Shown here piece after piece: positions 55,237 to 64,000 of a stretch of 64,000 nt of DNA. Where the stretch lies: assembly GCF_026250525.1 (NCBI RefSeq), contig NZ_CP111043.1, positions 1,663,421-1,727,420 of the forward strand. Direction: 5' to 3'. Position 1 is the stretch's first letter. Each line of letters opens with the position of its first letter. This DNA is from Chondrinema litorale (GTDB taxonomy: Bacteria > Bacteroidota > Bacteroidia > Cytophagales > Flammeovirgaceae). The notes under the pieces are model-generated. The model did no database searches and had not been told where the DNA came from. It saw only the letters and a list, made by a program, of their open reading frames with translations. The translations under genes were made by a program, and so were the position numbers.

Positions 55237-57270
55237 TTGGAAGCAGTAGAAACTATACATGAACCACTTGGATTAACAGCTATTCTAATAGCAGCTTTTC
55301 CCCTCATTGCTTTTATTTTCCTTATGTTTTTCTCTAAAACAACAGGAAGAAAATTCTCTGGTTTGTTTTCTACTTTATTCACATTTATTTCTGCTTGCGT
55401 CTCATTATATATAGTAATTCAAATTTTTACTACTAATCAAAATATAGAGGTAGTTTTTCAATGGTTTGAAATAAAAGGACATTCTTATAATATAAGATTA
55501 TTTATTGATCAAACAGCAGCATTAATGCTTGTCACTGTTTGTTTTGTATCTACACTTGTCCAGTTATTCTCACAAGAATACATGAAAGAAGATGAAGCTT
55601 ATAGCAGGTATTTTGCTTTCTTAAGCTTATTTACCTTTTCTATGTTGGGTATTATTCTCACTTCCAACCTACTTATTATTTATATTTTCTGGGAGTTAGT
55701 TGGCCTATCATCGTATCTTCTTATTGGATTCTGGCATCAGAAAAAATCAGCCCAAAGAGCTTCTAAAAAAGCATTTTTATTAAATAGAATTGGAGATGCA
55801 GGCTTTTTATGTGGATTACTGTCTTTATTTGTATTATTCTCCACATCAGATTTACAATTAATTGCTCAAAGCTTTCAAACAGGAAATATTTCTGCTGAGC
55901 ATAGTACAATTCTATTTATAGCCGGATTCGGAATTTTTTGTGGCGCAGTTGGTAAATCAGCACAATTGCCTCTTTCTTCTTGGTTGCCAGATGCAATGGA
56001 AGGTCCTACCCCAGTCTCTGCATTAATCCATGCAGCAACAATGGTAGCAGCAGGTGTTTATATGCTCTTCCGCACTTCGTTTTTATTCACACCTGAAGTT
56101 AATTTAATTATAGCTTTTACTGGTATTATTACAGCGTTCGCTGCTGCATTTACTGCTTTAACACAAACTGATATAAAAAAAGTACTGGCATTTTCTACTA
56201 TCTCTCAACTAGGATACATGGTAAGTGCCATTGGAGTTGGAGCAACCGAAAGTGCTATGTTCCACCTATTCACTCATGCTTTTTTTAAAGCAGGTTTATT
56301 CTTAGCTGCCGGAGCAGTAATTCACGCATTACATCATGCTGCACATGCTAGCCATCAAGATTTTGATGCCCAAGATATGAATCTAATGGGTGGACTTTAC
56401 AAGAAATTACCTTTTACTGCCATTACATTCACATTGTGTGGCTTTGCACTGGCTGGCATTCCACTATTTTCAGGGTTTCTTTCTAAAGATGCCATACTGA
56501 CAGGTATGCTCCATTTCTCTCTTCAAAAACAGAACTCTTTACTTTTTATCATTCCTTTTTTAGGATTTCTTACTGCAGTAATTACCTCATTCTATACTGG
56601 CAGACAATTAATTAAAGTATTTGGAGGTAAAGATGGATGGAAAGGAAATACTCAAGTTTGGAAACACATACAAGAAAACACTTTCAAAATCAAACTACCT
56701 CTTGCTCTATTAGCAGGTATGTCTTTGTTTTTGATATTCACCTTAAATCCTTTTAATGCAGAAAGCAGTTGGCTCATGCATATTTTAGGGGCAATGCATT
56801 CAGAAAGTGAAAATCATTTATTGGTAGTGGCTATCTCAACAATTCTCTCTCTAAGTGGTATTGGAGTAGCATGGCTCGTGTATCAAAAAGAAAGCATCAA
56901 TATTTCCAGACTGTTTTCAACCGAAAATGTATTCTATAAGTTATCATATAATTTTTGGTATCTAGACAAGCTTTTTGATCCGGAATTGAAAAATATTTTG
57001 ATAAAAACTGCAAGTACACTAGCCTATTTTGATAAAAAATGGATTGATAAAACTATTGACAATTTCGCTATTACTCAGGTAGTCATCGCACATGTAATTG
57101 CCTGGATAGATAGAATAATTATTGACGGTTTTGTTAAAACACTGGTTTGGCTTACTGGAAAAACAGGAAACTTTAGCAGAAAGATACAAGGAGGAAAAGT
57201 GCAATCTTATATTTCGGCAGCATTGGTTACTACTTTGCTCATTGCGCTATTCTTCATTTTTAAATTTTAA
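55237..57270 (+). CDS. nuoL: NADH-quinone oxidoreductase subunit L
   Basis: 677 residues, antiporter-like subunit of complex I with about 16 helices. Key stretches: FWELVGLSSYLLIGFWHQKK, SSWLPDAMEGPTPVSALIHAATMVAAGVYM and the piston-like long C-terminal helix (about 590-677). The start is TTG at 55237; there is no ATG before the conserved N-terminus. 61 bases after nuoK. Confidence 0.93.
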   Translation: MEAVETIHEPLGLTAILIAAFPLIAFIFLMFFSKTTGRKFSGLFSTLFTFISACVSLYIVIQIFTTNQNIEVVFQWFEIKGHSYNIRLFIDQTAALMLVTVCFVSTLVQLFSQEYMKEDEAYSRYFAFLSLFTFSMLGIILTSNLLIIYIFWELVGLSSYLLIGFWHQKKSAQRASKKAFLLNRIGDAGFLCGLLSLFVLFSTSDLQLIAQSFQTGNISAEHSTILFIAGFGIFCGAVGKSAQLPLSSWLPDAMEGPTPVSALIHAATMVAAGVYMLFRTSFLFTPEVNLIIAFTGIITAFAAAFTALTQTDIKKVLAFSTISQLGYMVSAIGVGATESAMFHLFTHAFFKAGLFLAAGAVIHALHHAAHASHQDFDAQDMNLMGGLYKKLPFTAITFTLCGFALAGIPLFSGFLSKDAILTGMLHFSLQKQNSLLFIIPFLGFLTAVITSFYTGRQLIKVFGGKDGWKGNTQVWKHIQENTFKIKLPLALLAGMSLFLIFTLNPFNAESSWLMHILGAMHSESENHLLVVAISTILSLSGIGVAWLVYQKESINISRLFSTENVFYKLSYNFWYLDKLFDPELKNILIKTASTLAYFDKKWIDKTIDNFAITQVVIAHVIAWIDRIIIDGFVKTLVWLTGKTGNFSRKIQGGKVQSYISAALVTTLLIALFFIFKF

Positions 57271-57317
57271 GGATTCATTCTTAATAAAATTAGTAATAAC
57301 TCAATATATATAAATTA

Positions 57318-59060
57318 ATGAGTGAAAATATACTTACCATACTCATTTTTTCACCGCTGGTAGCACTTGTAATGGTGCTTTTGTTACCAAGCAATTTAAA
57401 AAAAGCTTATCCTTGGATAAGTCTGGTAGTAACTGGAATTCAATTACTAATTGCTTGTAGTATTATATTACAAGGTGGTGATATTATACAAACAGGAGTC
57501 AACGTTGAAAATCAATTTCAACTTATTGAAAAACACCCTTGGCTCCAAATATCGATGGGAGCATTTGGTAACTTTTCGATAAATTATTTTGTAGGAATGG
57601 ATGGCTTAAACAGCAGTATGATGCTGTTATCCTCTATTATACTATTTATTGCAGCCATTTCGGCATTCGAAATAAAAACCAAAACCAAAGGTTTTCATGC
57701 ACTTTTCTTATTACTAAACACCAGTATTAACGGTTGCTTCTTAGCATTAGACTTCTTCCTGTTTTATCTCTTTTTTGAGTTTATGCTGCTTCCAATGTAT
57801 TTCTTAATTGGCATTTGGGGTGGAGTGAGAAGAGAATACGCTTCAATTAAGTTTTTCATCTACACACTAGCTGGCTCAGTTTTAATTTTAATTGTAATGA
57901 TCGGCTTATACACTTCTGTAATTGATCCTACAGCAACTGCCGTTAAAACTGGACTAGCTCAAAACATACAAGAAGTAACTGATTCGCAGAGAATACAAGT
58001 ACAAGAGATGTTGTTAAATGGCACACTTTCATCAGAAGATTATGTAAGAACTTTTGATATGATCTCCATGATGGATGCTAAAAACTACATACCTAATAGT
58101 GTATTTTTTAAAGGCAATCTAAATTCTTTTTTTGGAGAAAATGCCAGACTTATCGCTTTCTTATTATTAGTTATAGGTTTAGCCATAAAACTTCCTGCAG
58201 TGCCTGTTCACACTTGGCTTCCCGATGCTCACGTTGAAGCTCCAACATGTATATCAGTAGTATTGGCAGGTATATTATTAAAAATTGGTGGATATGGTAT
58301 TCTAAGAATTCCGTACAGTATTTTCCCTGAAGGAGCAATTCATTTTGCTTGGTGGCTCGGGCTCGGTGGCGTAATAGCAATTGTTTATGCGGCTTTTGTT
58401 GCACTTGGTACTCATAACTTAAAAAAGATGATTGCCTATTCCTCTATCTCACATATGGGCTTTGTATTATTAGGCATTGCCTCACTTACTGCAGAGGGAG
58501 TAAATGGAGCTATTTATCAAATGTTTAGCCATGGCATTATCTCAGGGATGCTATTTCTCGTAGCCGGAGTTTTGTACTACAGAACAAAAGACCTTGAAAT
58601 TGAACATTACAAAGGAATAAGTAGCAAAATGCCTATTTATTCTGCATTGGTAACTATTGCATTTTTTGCTTCATTAGGCTTACCGGGCTTTTCTGGCTTT
58701 ATTGCAGAACTATTTGTATTCTTAGGAGCATTCCAATCGCATGAAGTAAACAACCTTTTACCTGCATGGATGGCCATTACAGCAACACTGGGATTAATTT
58801 TAGGTGCTGCTTATTACTTATGGACTTTGCAAAGAATGTTTCTTGGTAATTTTTGGAGCCGAAATGAAAGTAAAATCTTTTCTGATGTAACTAGTCGAGA
58901 ATTAGCAATGCTTATTCCACTTGCTGTAATCAGTTTAATACTTGGTATATTCCCCAAATTACTCCTCGATTTGTTTGAACCAAGTGTAGCTTACTTTGTC
59001 GATTTTATACAAGAAACTGGAAAACAGAACCTAGAAATCATTTTTCAGGCAAACAATTGA
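57318..59060 (+). CDS. nuoM: NADH-quinone oxidoreductase subunit M
   Basis: 580 residues, antiporter-like. YFVGMDGLNSSMMLLSSIIL and LPAVPVHTWLPDAHVEAPTC are diagnostic. Between helices 5 and 6 lies a long soluble insertion of about 70 residues (about 200-275), found in Bacteroidota NuoM. 47 bases after nuoL. Confidence 0.93.
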   Translation: MSENILTILIFSPLVALVMVLLLPSNLKKAYPWISLVVTGIQLLIACSIILQGGDIIQTGVNVENQFQLIEKHPWLQISMGAFGNFSINYFVGMDGLNSSMMLLSSIILFIAAISAFEIKTKTKGFHALFLLLNTSINGCFLALDFFLFYLFFEFMLLPMYFLIGIWGGVRREYASIKFFIYTLAGSVLILIVMIGLYTSVIDPTATAVKTGLAQNIQEVTDSQRIQVQEMLLNGTLSSEDYVRTFDMISMMDAKNYIPNSVFFKGNLNSFFGENARLIAFLLLVIGLAIKLPAVPVHTWLPDAHVEAPTCISVVLAGILLKIGGYGILRIPYSIFPEGAIHFAWWLGLGGVIAIVYAAFVALGTHNLKKMIAYSSISHMGFVLLGIASLTAEGVNGAIYQMFSHGIISGMLFLVAGVLYYRTKDLEIEHYKGISSKMPIYSALVTIAFFASLGLPGFSGFIAELFVFLGAFQSHEVNNLLPAWMAITATLGLILGAAYYLWTLQRMFLGNFWSRNESKIFSDVTSRELAMLIPLAVISLILGIFPKLLLDLFEPSVAYFVDFIQETGKQNLEIIFQANN

Positions 59061-59072
59061 TCTGAAGTAAAG

Positions 59073-60530
59073 ATGAAGGAACAAGTCAACGATATTTTAC
59101 TTAGTGCAGGAAAACTAATACCTGAATTATGGCTGCTAACACTGGCAACTGTTGTATTGCTTTTCAGTATCTTTAGTCAAGATAAAAAACAATTTTTTAA
59201 TACTGTATTATCTATTGTTGGATTAATTATCCACTTATACTTACTCTATATACAACCTAAAGAAACTGGCAAACTAATTTTAGGAAACCTAGAAATGTAT
59301 TCACAGACTGTTTTTTTTAAGTTTGTATTTACTTTTTCAGCAATATTTTCAATCTCTCTCAGCTTTTTTGGTAAAAGGAATAACAATATAAGAAGTGGAG
59401 AATACCTGAGCTTACTATTATTTTTATTACTCGGACTTCACTTTATGAGTATGGCAGCCAACTTTTTAATGCTCTACCTCTCTATAGAAATCGTTTCTTT
59501 TAGTTCTTATATGCTTACATACTTTAATTATGACAAGCGAAGTGTTGAAGGAAGTATGAAGTATTTGCTTTTTGGCGCATTTTCTACAGCATTTATGCTC
59601 TATGGAATTTCTCTAATTTATGCTTTTACCAATAGCTTACAATTTGAAACAATCGGAAGTATTACTCAACTTGCAGGAACTGAAATTGGATTATTAGCTT
59701 GTGGTCTATTATTTATAGGCTTACTATTTAAGCTTGCTGCATTTCCTTTTCAAGGCTGGGCACCAGATGTATATGAAGCTGCACCAACACCATTTGTGGC
59801 ATTCCTTTCAATTGCTCCTAAAGCTGGTGCAATATTTATTTTTTGTGTGTTATGGGAAAAATCTGGACTTGCTGTTTCTAACGAAAGTATTCTAAACTAT
59901 TTGGTTGCTGCAGTTGCCATGCTTAGTATCTTATTTGGTAACCTTTCTGCTGTGTGGCAAACTAGTAGTAAAAGGCTGCTAGCTTATTCTTCCATTGCGC
60001 ATACAGGTTTCATACTCATTCCTATTTTTGGCATTTCTAATGGAAGCATGGCAAGCCTACAATTTTATGTTTCTATCTTCCTATTCATGAACTTTGCCGC
60101 ATTTAGCTGGGTATATTTTCTTGAACAAAAATTTGGATCAGATCAGATATCTTTAATGAAAGGAAGTGCCAAAGCACAAATATTCCCTGCTATTTTGATA
60201 TTGATTACGATGATCTCTTTGACAGGTCTACCAATTACAGCAGGTTTTACAGCAAAGTTGCTCATTTTTTCTACTCTGTGGGAACAAGTACAGTCTGGCA
60301 ATTCTTTAATGATTACACTCTTCACTGTAGGTATTTTTAATGTGCTTATCGCATTATATTATTACTTAAAAATGCCCTACTTTTCATTTTTTAAAACTCC
60401 ACCAATTACATCAGTACCATTTTTATTGAATAAAAAACAACAATTATTCTTATCAGTCATGGTATTTCCACTCGTATTATTCTTTTTTAAACCAGACTGG
60501 TTATTGGCAGTTATCGATTATTTGAATTAA
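59073..60530 (+). CDS. nuoN: NADH-quinone oxidoreductase subunit N
   Basis: 485 residues, antiporter-like, with FLMLYLSIEIVSFSSYMLTY, FQGWAPDVYEAAPTPFVAFL and SIAHTGFILIPI motifs. Completes a run of the K, L, M and N subunits with gaps of 12-61 bases. No nuoA-J genes are in the window. Confidence 0.93.
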   Translation: MKEQVNDILLSAGKLIPELWLLTLATVVLLFSIFSQDKKQFFNTVLSIVGLIIHLYLLYIQPKETGKLILGNLEMYSQTVFFKFVFTFSAIFSISLSFFGKRNNNIRSGEYLSLLLFLLLGLHFMSMAANFLMLYLSIEIVSFSSYMLTYFNYDKRSVEGSMKYLLFGAFSTAFMLYGISLIYAFTNSLQFETIGSITQLAGTEIGLLACGLLFIGLLFKLAAFPFQGWAPDVYEAAPTPFVAFLSIAPKAGAIFIFCVLWEKSGLAVSNESILNYLVAAVAMLSILFGNLSAVWQTSSKRLLAYSSIAHTGFILIPIFGISNGSMASLQFYVSIFLFMNFAAFSWVYFLEQKFGSDQISLMKGSAKAQIFPAILILITMISLTGLPITAGFTAKLLIFSTLWEQVQSGNSLMITLFTVGIFNVLIALYYYLKMPYFSFFKTPPITSVPFLLNKKQQLFLSVMVFPLVLFFFKPDWLLAVIDYLN

Positions 60531-60701
60531 TTCTAAAAAAAATCTCTGCTTTACTTACATAAACTCAAGCTTTTTCGTTGATATCCTGATATTAATTCTC
60601 AAAGTAGTACTTTTTCGTTGCTAAAATTTTTTAACCTAAAACAAACCTTATTGGCAATTACTTAAAAGAGAATTTTGAAACAAATACCAATCACGTAATC
60701 T

Positions 60702-62117
60702 ATGAGAAAGTTTATTTTTCTTGAGCTAAATGAAGTTCCTTACACTGTTATTGATCATTTTTGCCAAAAATATCCAACATCAACTCTTGCTAAGGTACTT
60801 CCAAAATGTGCACAGGTAGAAACTGTAGCAGAAGATGAGGGAGAACTTTCTCCGTGGAAAACATGGCCAACTGTACACAGAGGTGTAACTAACAGTGAGC
60901 ATAAAATACATGACTTTGGTGAAAACTTAAGTTCTGTAGATGAAAAATATCCACCAATTTGGAAAATATTGGCAGATGCAGGAAAGCAACCGGGGGTATT
61001 TTCTTCTATGCATACCTTTCCTATGCCTACTAACTATCAAAATTATTCTTTTTTTATTCCAGACCCATTTGCTGGAGACAGTAACTCTCATCCAAAAAAA
61101 ATAGAGCCTTTCCAGAGATTCAATCTGGCTATGTCTAGAAAATCTGGCAGAAATGTAGATACTGGAATCGACATGAAGGCTGCATCTGCTTTAGCTGTAA
61201 GCTTACCTTCTTTAGGTATTCAGCCAAAAACTTTAGCAAGCGTAGCCGGACAATTACTCGCAGAAAGAAGAGAGAACTGGAAAAAGAACAGAAGAAGGGT
61301 ATTTCAATCTGTACTGGCTTTTGATATTTATTTAAAACTAGTTGGTACTAAAAAGCCTTCTTTTTCAACATTTTTCTCAAACCATGTAGCATCTACAATG
61401 CACCGCTATTGGGCAGCTACTTTTCCAGATCATTACGATACATACAACTTAAGTAATGAATGGAAAAATAGATTTTCTGGTGAGATTGATTATGCAATGA
61501 ATCATTTCAATAACTTCTTTGAGAAGTTGGTTCAGTTTGCTAACAAAAATCCAGAATACAAAATTGTAGTTAGCAGCAGTATGGGGCAAGAAGCTACTAA
61601 AGCAGAGCAGTTGAGCACTGAGCTATACTGTAAAGACATTACCAAATTTTTAAATACCTTTAATCTTAACCATAATGACTGGGAAATTAAACCAGCCATG
61701 CACCCACAGTATAACTTTTCAGTTTTTGATGATAAAAAAGCTCAAAAGTTAAATGCTGATTTAAGAGAAGTTTATATAGCAGGTAAGCCAATTATTTTTA
61801 GAAATAAAGATAATTTCTTCTCGATTAATTTCGGACACAGAAATCTAGAGGAACAAACTTTCTCTTTTAAAAATGTGCCCGTTGCATTGTCTGCTGCCGG
61901 ATTAGCGAATGAACAAATCGACGACGAGTCTGATGGAACCGCTTACCATATACCTGAGGGTTGTTTTATTGTATATGACCCACAGGATACATCAGTAAAA
62001 AATAGTCGTGTTCATGGAGTTTCAACAACAGCCATCGTTCCAAGTTTTCTTGAACACTTTGGTTTACCTATTCCTGATTACATGACAGACGTTCGGATTG
62101 ATGCAATAACAAAATAA
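60702..62117 (+). CDS. Alkaline-phosphatase-fold protein with altered metal sites
   Basis: 471 residues, no signal peptide. The opening KFIFLELNEVPYTVID, the PWKTWPTVHRGVTNSEHKIH (about 51-70) and the STFFSNHVASTMHRYWA (about 222-238) order is that of type I phosphodiesterase/AlkP superfamily proteins. But the first Asp ligand is Asn (Asn10 in ELNEV) and the SDHG position reads VVSSSMGQ (Ser292-Met294). It is therefore probably catalytically changed or inactive. Related proteins occur beside surface polysaccharide genes as I recall, but none are here. Terminated by a hairpin. Confidence 0.65.
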   Translation: MRKFIFLELNEVPYTVIDHFCQKYPTSTLAKVLPKCAQVETVAEDEGELSPWKTWPTVHRGVTNSEHKIHDFGENLSSVDEKYPPIWKILADAGKQPGVFSSMHTFPMPTNYQNYSFFIPDPFAGDSNSHPKKIEPFQRFNLAMSRKSGRNVDTGIDMKAASALAVSLPSLGIQPKTLASVAGQLLAERRENWKKNRRRVFQSVLAFDIYLKLVGTKKPSFSTFFSNHVASTMHRYWAATFPDHYDTYNLSNEWKNRFSGEIDYAMNHFNNFFEKLVQFANKNPEYKIVVSSSMGQEATKAEQLSTELYCKDITKFLNTFNLNHNDWEIKPAMHPQYNFSVFDDKKAQKLNADLREVYIAGKPIIFRNKDNFFSINFGHRNLEEQTFSFKNVPVALSAAGLANEQIDDESDGTAYHIPEGCFIVYDPQDTSVKNSRVHGVSTTAIVPSFLEHFGLPIPDYMTDVRIDAITK

Positions 62118-62125
62118 AAATTTCG

Positions 62126-62152
62126 CAGGCTGCTTTTTTAAAAGGCAGCCTG
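62126..62152 (+). terminator. Terminator-like hairpin
   Basis: CAGGCTGC / GCAGCCTG with a T/A-rich loop, nine bases after the stop at 62117. The T run is short. Confidence 0.5.
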
Positions 62153-62218
62153 TGTTGTTAATTTGCAGTAGCAACTTAATTTCTGATCTAATTTCTTTAA
62201 CAGAAGAGAAAACTGTAT

Positions 62219-62710
62219 ATGGAAAAAGATAAAGCAAAGCATCAAAAAGGAAAAGCAGTAGATCTAAATCAAATTGATTTTGAAAAACTAAAAGATAGTG
62301 CAACAGAAAACCCTGGTGTATTACCTTATGCACATAACAATGGTAGTGCAGTAATAAAACCAGAAGATAAAGGTAAAATTAAAGGCCGTTCAGTAAAAGC
62401 AATGCATCAACAAACAGATTTACAGATGCAACAATTGTATGAGCAAATGCGCTTACTTGCTGAACAAGCCAATGCTATTAAATCAAGAGTACAAGTCTCT
62501 GAAAGAATATATCTTGCTGATATTCCATTCGATCCCCTCATTGGTGAAGTATATTACTTATATCAAAAAAATCAGGAAAAAGATGTTCTATCATTAATTG
62601 GCCCTAATGAATGGGGCAGATCAAAACCTTTTGAAAAATATATTGCAACTGTTAAAATGTTAGCTGACCATACTTGGGATATATTAGACAAATCAGAAGA
62701 TTTAATATAA
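62219..62710 (+). CDS. DUF2452 protein (C1orf50 family)
   Basis: 163 residues, soluble, basic N-terminus. Blocks ENPGVLPYAHNNGSAVIKP, GKIKGRSVKAMHQQTDLQMQ and LYEQMRLLAEQANAIKSRVQ match DUF2452, shared by bacteria and eukaryotes (human C1orf50). Biochemical role is unknown. It is 101 bases after the AlkP-like gene, probably a separate unit. Confidence 0.85.
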   Translation: MEKDKAKHQKGKAVDLNQIDFEKLKDSATENPGVLPYAHNNGSAVIKPEDKGKIKGRSVKAMHQQTDLQMQQLYEQMRLLAEQANAIKSRVQVSERIYLADIPFDPLIGEVYYLYQKNQEKDVLSLIGPNEWGRSKPFEKYIATVKMLADHTWDILDKSEDLI

Positions 62711-62728
62711 CTCTTATACACTAAGCCA

Positions 62729-63205
62729 TTATTTAAATGGATTTTTTGATTGGTCTTCTGCACTATTATATACTTTAATAGCTATTACTTCTGCTTCTGC
62801 TGTTTTCTCCCCTTCTGAAAAAACATCACACTGCATTACAACCTTTTTATTTTTTAGCTCAAGTACTTTTGCTTTTAACAGTACTTCTTTTTCACAACTA
62901 GTTGGTTTAAGGTACTTAACTGTAATTGTTCCTGTTGCATAACGATACTCTGGTAAACTATCTAAACCCCTCTCTTCATATTTATATGCTGCAGCCATTG
63001 CTGTACACATACAGTGACAATCTATTAATGTAGCTATAATACCTCCATTTAATAAATTTGCCCAGCCATGATACTTTTCTTCTGGTTGCCATTTACAAAT
63101 ACTCAGGTTATCTTCCCAATAACTTTTTATCTGTAAACCCTCTTCATTTTCAATTCCACAACCAAAGCACACATTGCTTTTCATATAATCTTGAAAATAT
63201 TCCAT
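62729..63205 (-). CDS. Hotdog-fold acyl-CoA thioesterase-like protein
   Basis: 158 residues. Hotdog-fold PaaI-type motifs: YHGWANLLNGGIIATLIDCHCMC (about 44-66), where the Asp/Asn and His line the active site, and ATGTITVKYLKPT (about 90-102). A Cys-rich N-terminus, VCFGCGIENEEGLQ, is common in this subgroup. Substrate is unknown. Convergent with the DUF2452 gene. Confidence 0.85.
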   Translation of the reverse strand: MEYFQDYMKSNVCFGCGIENEEGLQIKSYWEDNLSICKWQPEEKYHGWANLLNGGIIATLIDCHCMCTAMAAAYKYEERGLDSLPEYRYATGTITVKYLKPTSCEKEVLLKAKVLELKNKKVVMQCDVFSEGEKTAEAEVIAIKVYNSAEDQSKNPFK

Positions 63206-63572
63206 GTCTTTTTAATTGTTTTTTCATAAAAGTGAATTTTCGCTGGCAAATTCGCTAAAAAAAGTTTTTATATTTGTTTATGCGAATATATGTTTTGGTA
63301 ATTTTTAATTAATACTGATTTATTAATTAAATTGGTTTATTTTAATAATATCATAATTTAAAACGTTTTAAATTTTAAATATTCAACAAAAACAGCTTTT
63401 TTATAAAAAAAATCAATTATTAAGCACTATCACTATTTAACATTAAGTTAATTTATATATATTTATTTAACTTTACATTAACATATAATTAACATTAAAT
63501 TTACACAAAAAATCGCATAAGCGGTTATGTTTGCATTGAAATCATTTTCAAACAATTTAAAATTTTTCAGCT
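63206..63572. other. AT-rich regulatory gap
   Basis: 367 bases between divergent genes, extremely AT-rich. Apart from the promoter near its end I see no gene or repeat. Confidence 0.5.
63526..63533 (+). promoter_or_regulatory. Promoter -7 box before secreted protein gene
   Basis: TATGTTTG matches TAnnTTTG, 39 bases before the ATG at 63573. A TTTA at 63500-63503 is a poor -33 element at 22 bases. Confidence 0.5.
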
Positions 63573-64000
63573 ATGAGGCTAATTAGAAAAGCAATTTTAT
63601 CGGCATTATTAATGATCGGATCATTAAATGCAGCTGTTTACGCAAACGATATTGCAGACGAACTTTCGCTAACTCTAAAGCCACAAACAGATAATAGCAA
63701 GTTATTGCTTACTGTTCGCAACTTAAAAAGTACCGATATGCGTGTTATCATCAAAAATGCAGATAACGCTCAGGTATACACCAAGTATGTAAATGAAAAA
63801 GACGTGTACATGGAAATGTTTAATTTTTCAAGATTAAATTCTGGTGAGTACACTTTCTATATTATAAGCGGAAACGCTGAAGTATCGCAAAAGTTCGATA
63901 TCGATTCTCAAGGTAGAATCACTGTAGCAAACGAAAAAGAATCTGTTGCTATCACTCCTGACATTAGACTACGCGATGGTAAAGTTGAAGTACGTTTAGC
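63573..64000 (+). CDS. Secreted protein, N-terminal part (cut by window edge)
   Basis: 142 codons present; no stop before the edge. Starts MRLIRKAILSALLMIGSLNA and has a signal peptide ending VYAND (about residue 25). The mature part is rich in beta strand and charged residues; alternating strands (ELSLTLKPQTDNSKLLLTVR, MRVIIKNADNAQVYTKYVN) suggest an Ig-like or DUF3244-like domain of secreted Bacteroidota proteins. I do not recognise more. Confidence 0.6.
   Translation, partial: MRLIRKAILSALLMIGSLNAAVYANDIADELSLTLKPQTDNSKLLLTVRNLKSTDMRVIIKNADNAQVYTKYVNEKDVYMEMFNFSRLNSGEYTFYIISGNAEVSQKFDIDSQGRITVANEKESVAITPDIRLRDGKVEVRL

Overview
The window is ordinary chromosome of a low-GC bacterium of the phylum Bacteroidota, most likely a gliding, probably marine member of the Cytophagales. 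The reasons are: gliding-motility genes gldF and gldG; promoters of the Bacteroidota type (TTTG, a spacer of about 19 bases, then TAnnTTTG) in front of HU, tRNA-His, a sigma factor and ribosomal protein L31; almost no Shine-Dalgarno sequences; several TTG starts; a carotenoid crtI-crtB pair; and four sodium-coupled carriers (NhaC, NhaD, a Ca2+/Na+ exchanger and a Na+/alanine symporter). I see no rRNA, phage, transposase, CRISPR array or toxin-antitoxin module. Genes are intact apart from two cut by the window edges: rng at the left and a secreted-protein gene at the right.

Layout. 1-3.7 kb: HU, a TPR protein, a 31-residue COX24/mS38-like basic protein and RNase G on the minus strand, then a HAMP-GAF-PAS sensor. 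4-8.2 kb: VWA protein, NhaC antiporter, threonine synthase. 8.3-12.8 kb: a tiny coiled-coil gene, DoxX protein, gldF-gldG and a 2H phosphoesterase. 12.8-16 kb: GH13 sucrose-phosphorylase-like enzyme, tRNA-His, dihydroorotase. 16-21 kb: leucine-rich-repeat protein, serine hydrolase, rsgA-waaA. 21-24.2 kb: crtB, crtI and an ECF sigma factor. 24.4-31.2 kb: zinc phospholipase C-like protein, upp, Ca2+/Na+ exchanger, CBS protein, Na+/alanine symporter and Nudix hydrolase. 31-37 kb: a 707-residue secreted protein of unknown function, glutamate-type dehydrogenase, NhaD. 37-41.5 kb: L31 type B and a NarX/NarL-like two-component system. 41.6-44.8 kb: a porin-like protein with ammonium transporter Amt. 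45-50 kb: FKBP isomerase, Gfo/Idh/MocA oxidoreductase and sugar isomerase, ATP-dependent DNA ligase. 50-53.6 kb: a second HAMP-GAF protein facing a membrane histidine kinase. 53.6-60.5 kb: a degenerate Lgt-like membrane protein and nuoKLMN. 60.7-64 kb: an alkaline-phosphatase-fold protein with altered metal sites, a DUF2452 protein, a hotdog thioesterase and a truncated secreted protein.

Functional links. HU, TPR, COX24-like and rng point to a nucleoid/translation/RNA-processing cluster. crtI and crtB act consecutively on C40 carotenoids next to a sigma factor with its own promoter and terminator. Amt and the porin-like protein probably form an ammonium-uptake pair. NuoKLMN supply the proton-pumping arm of complex I, whose other subunits must be elsewhere. 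I found no clearly new multi-gene system. The points most worth following are the AlkP-fold protein that has lost metal ligands (60702-62117), the Lgt-like protein without catalytic residues beside a split complex I locus (53652-54719), the two HAMP-GAF proteins with no output domain, and paired palindromes in the 53.1 kb gap.
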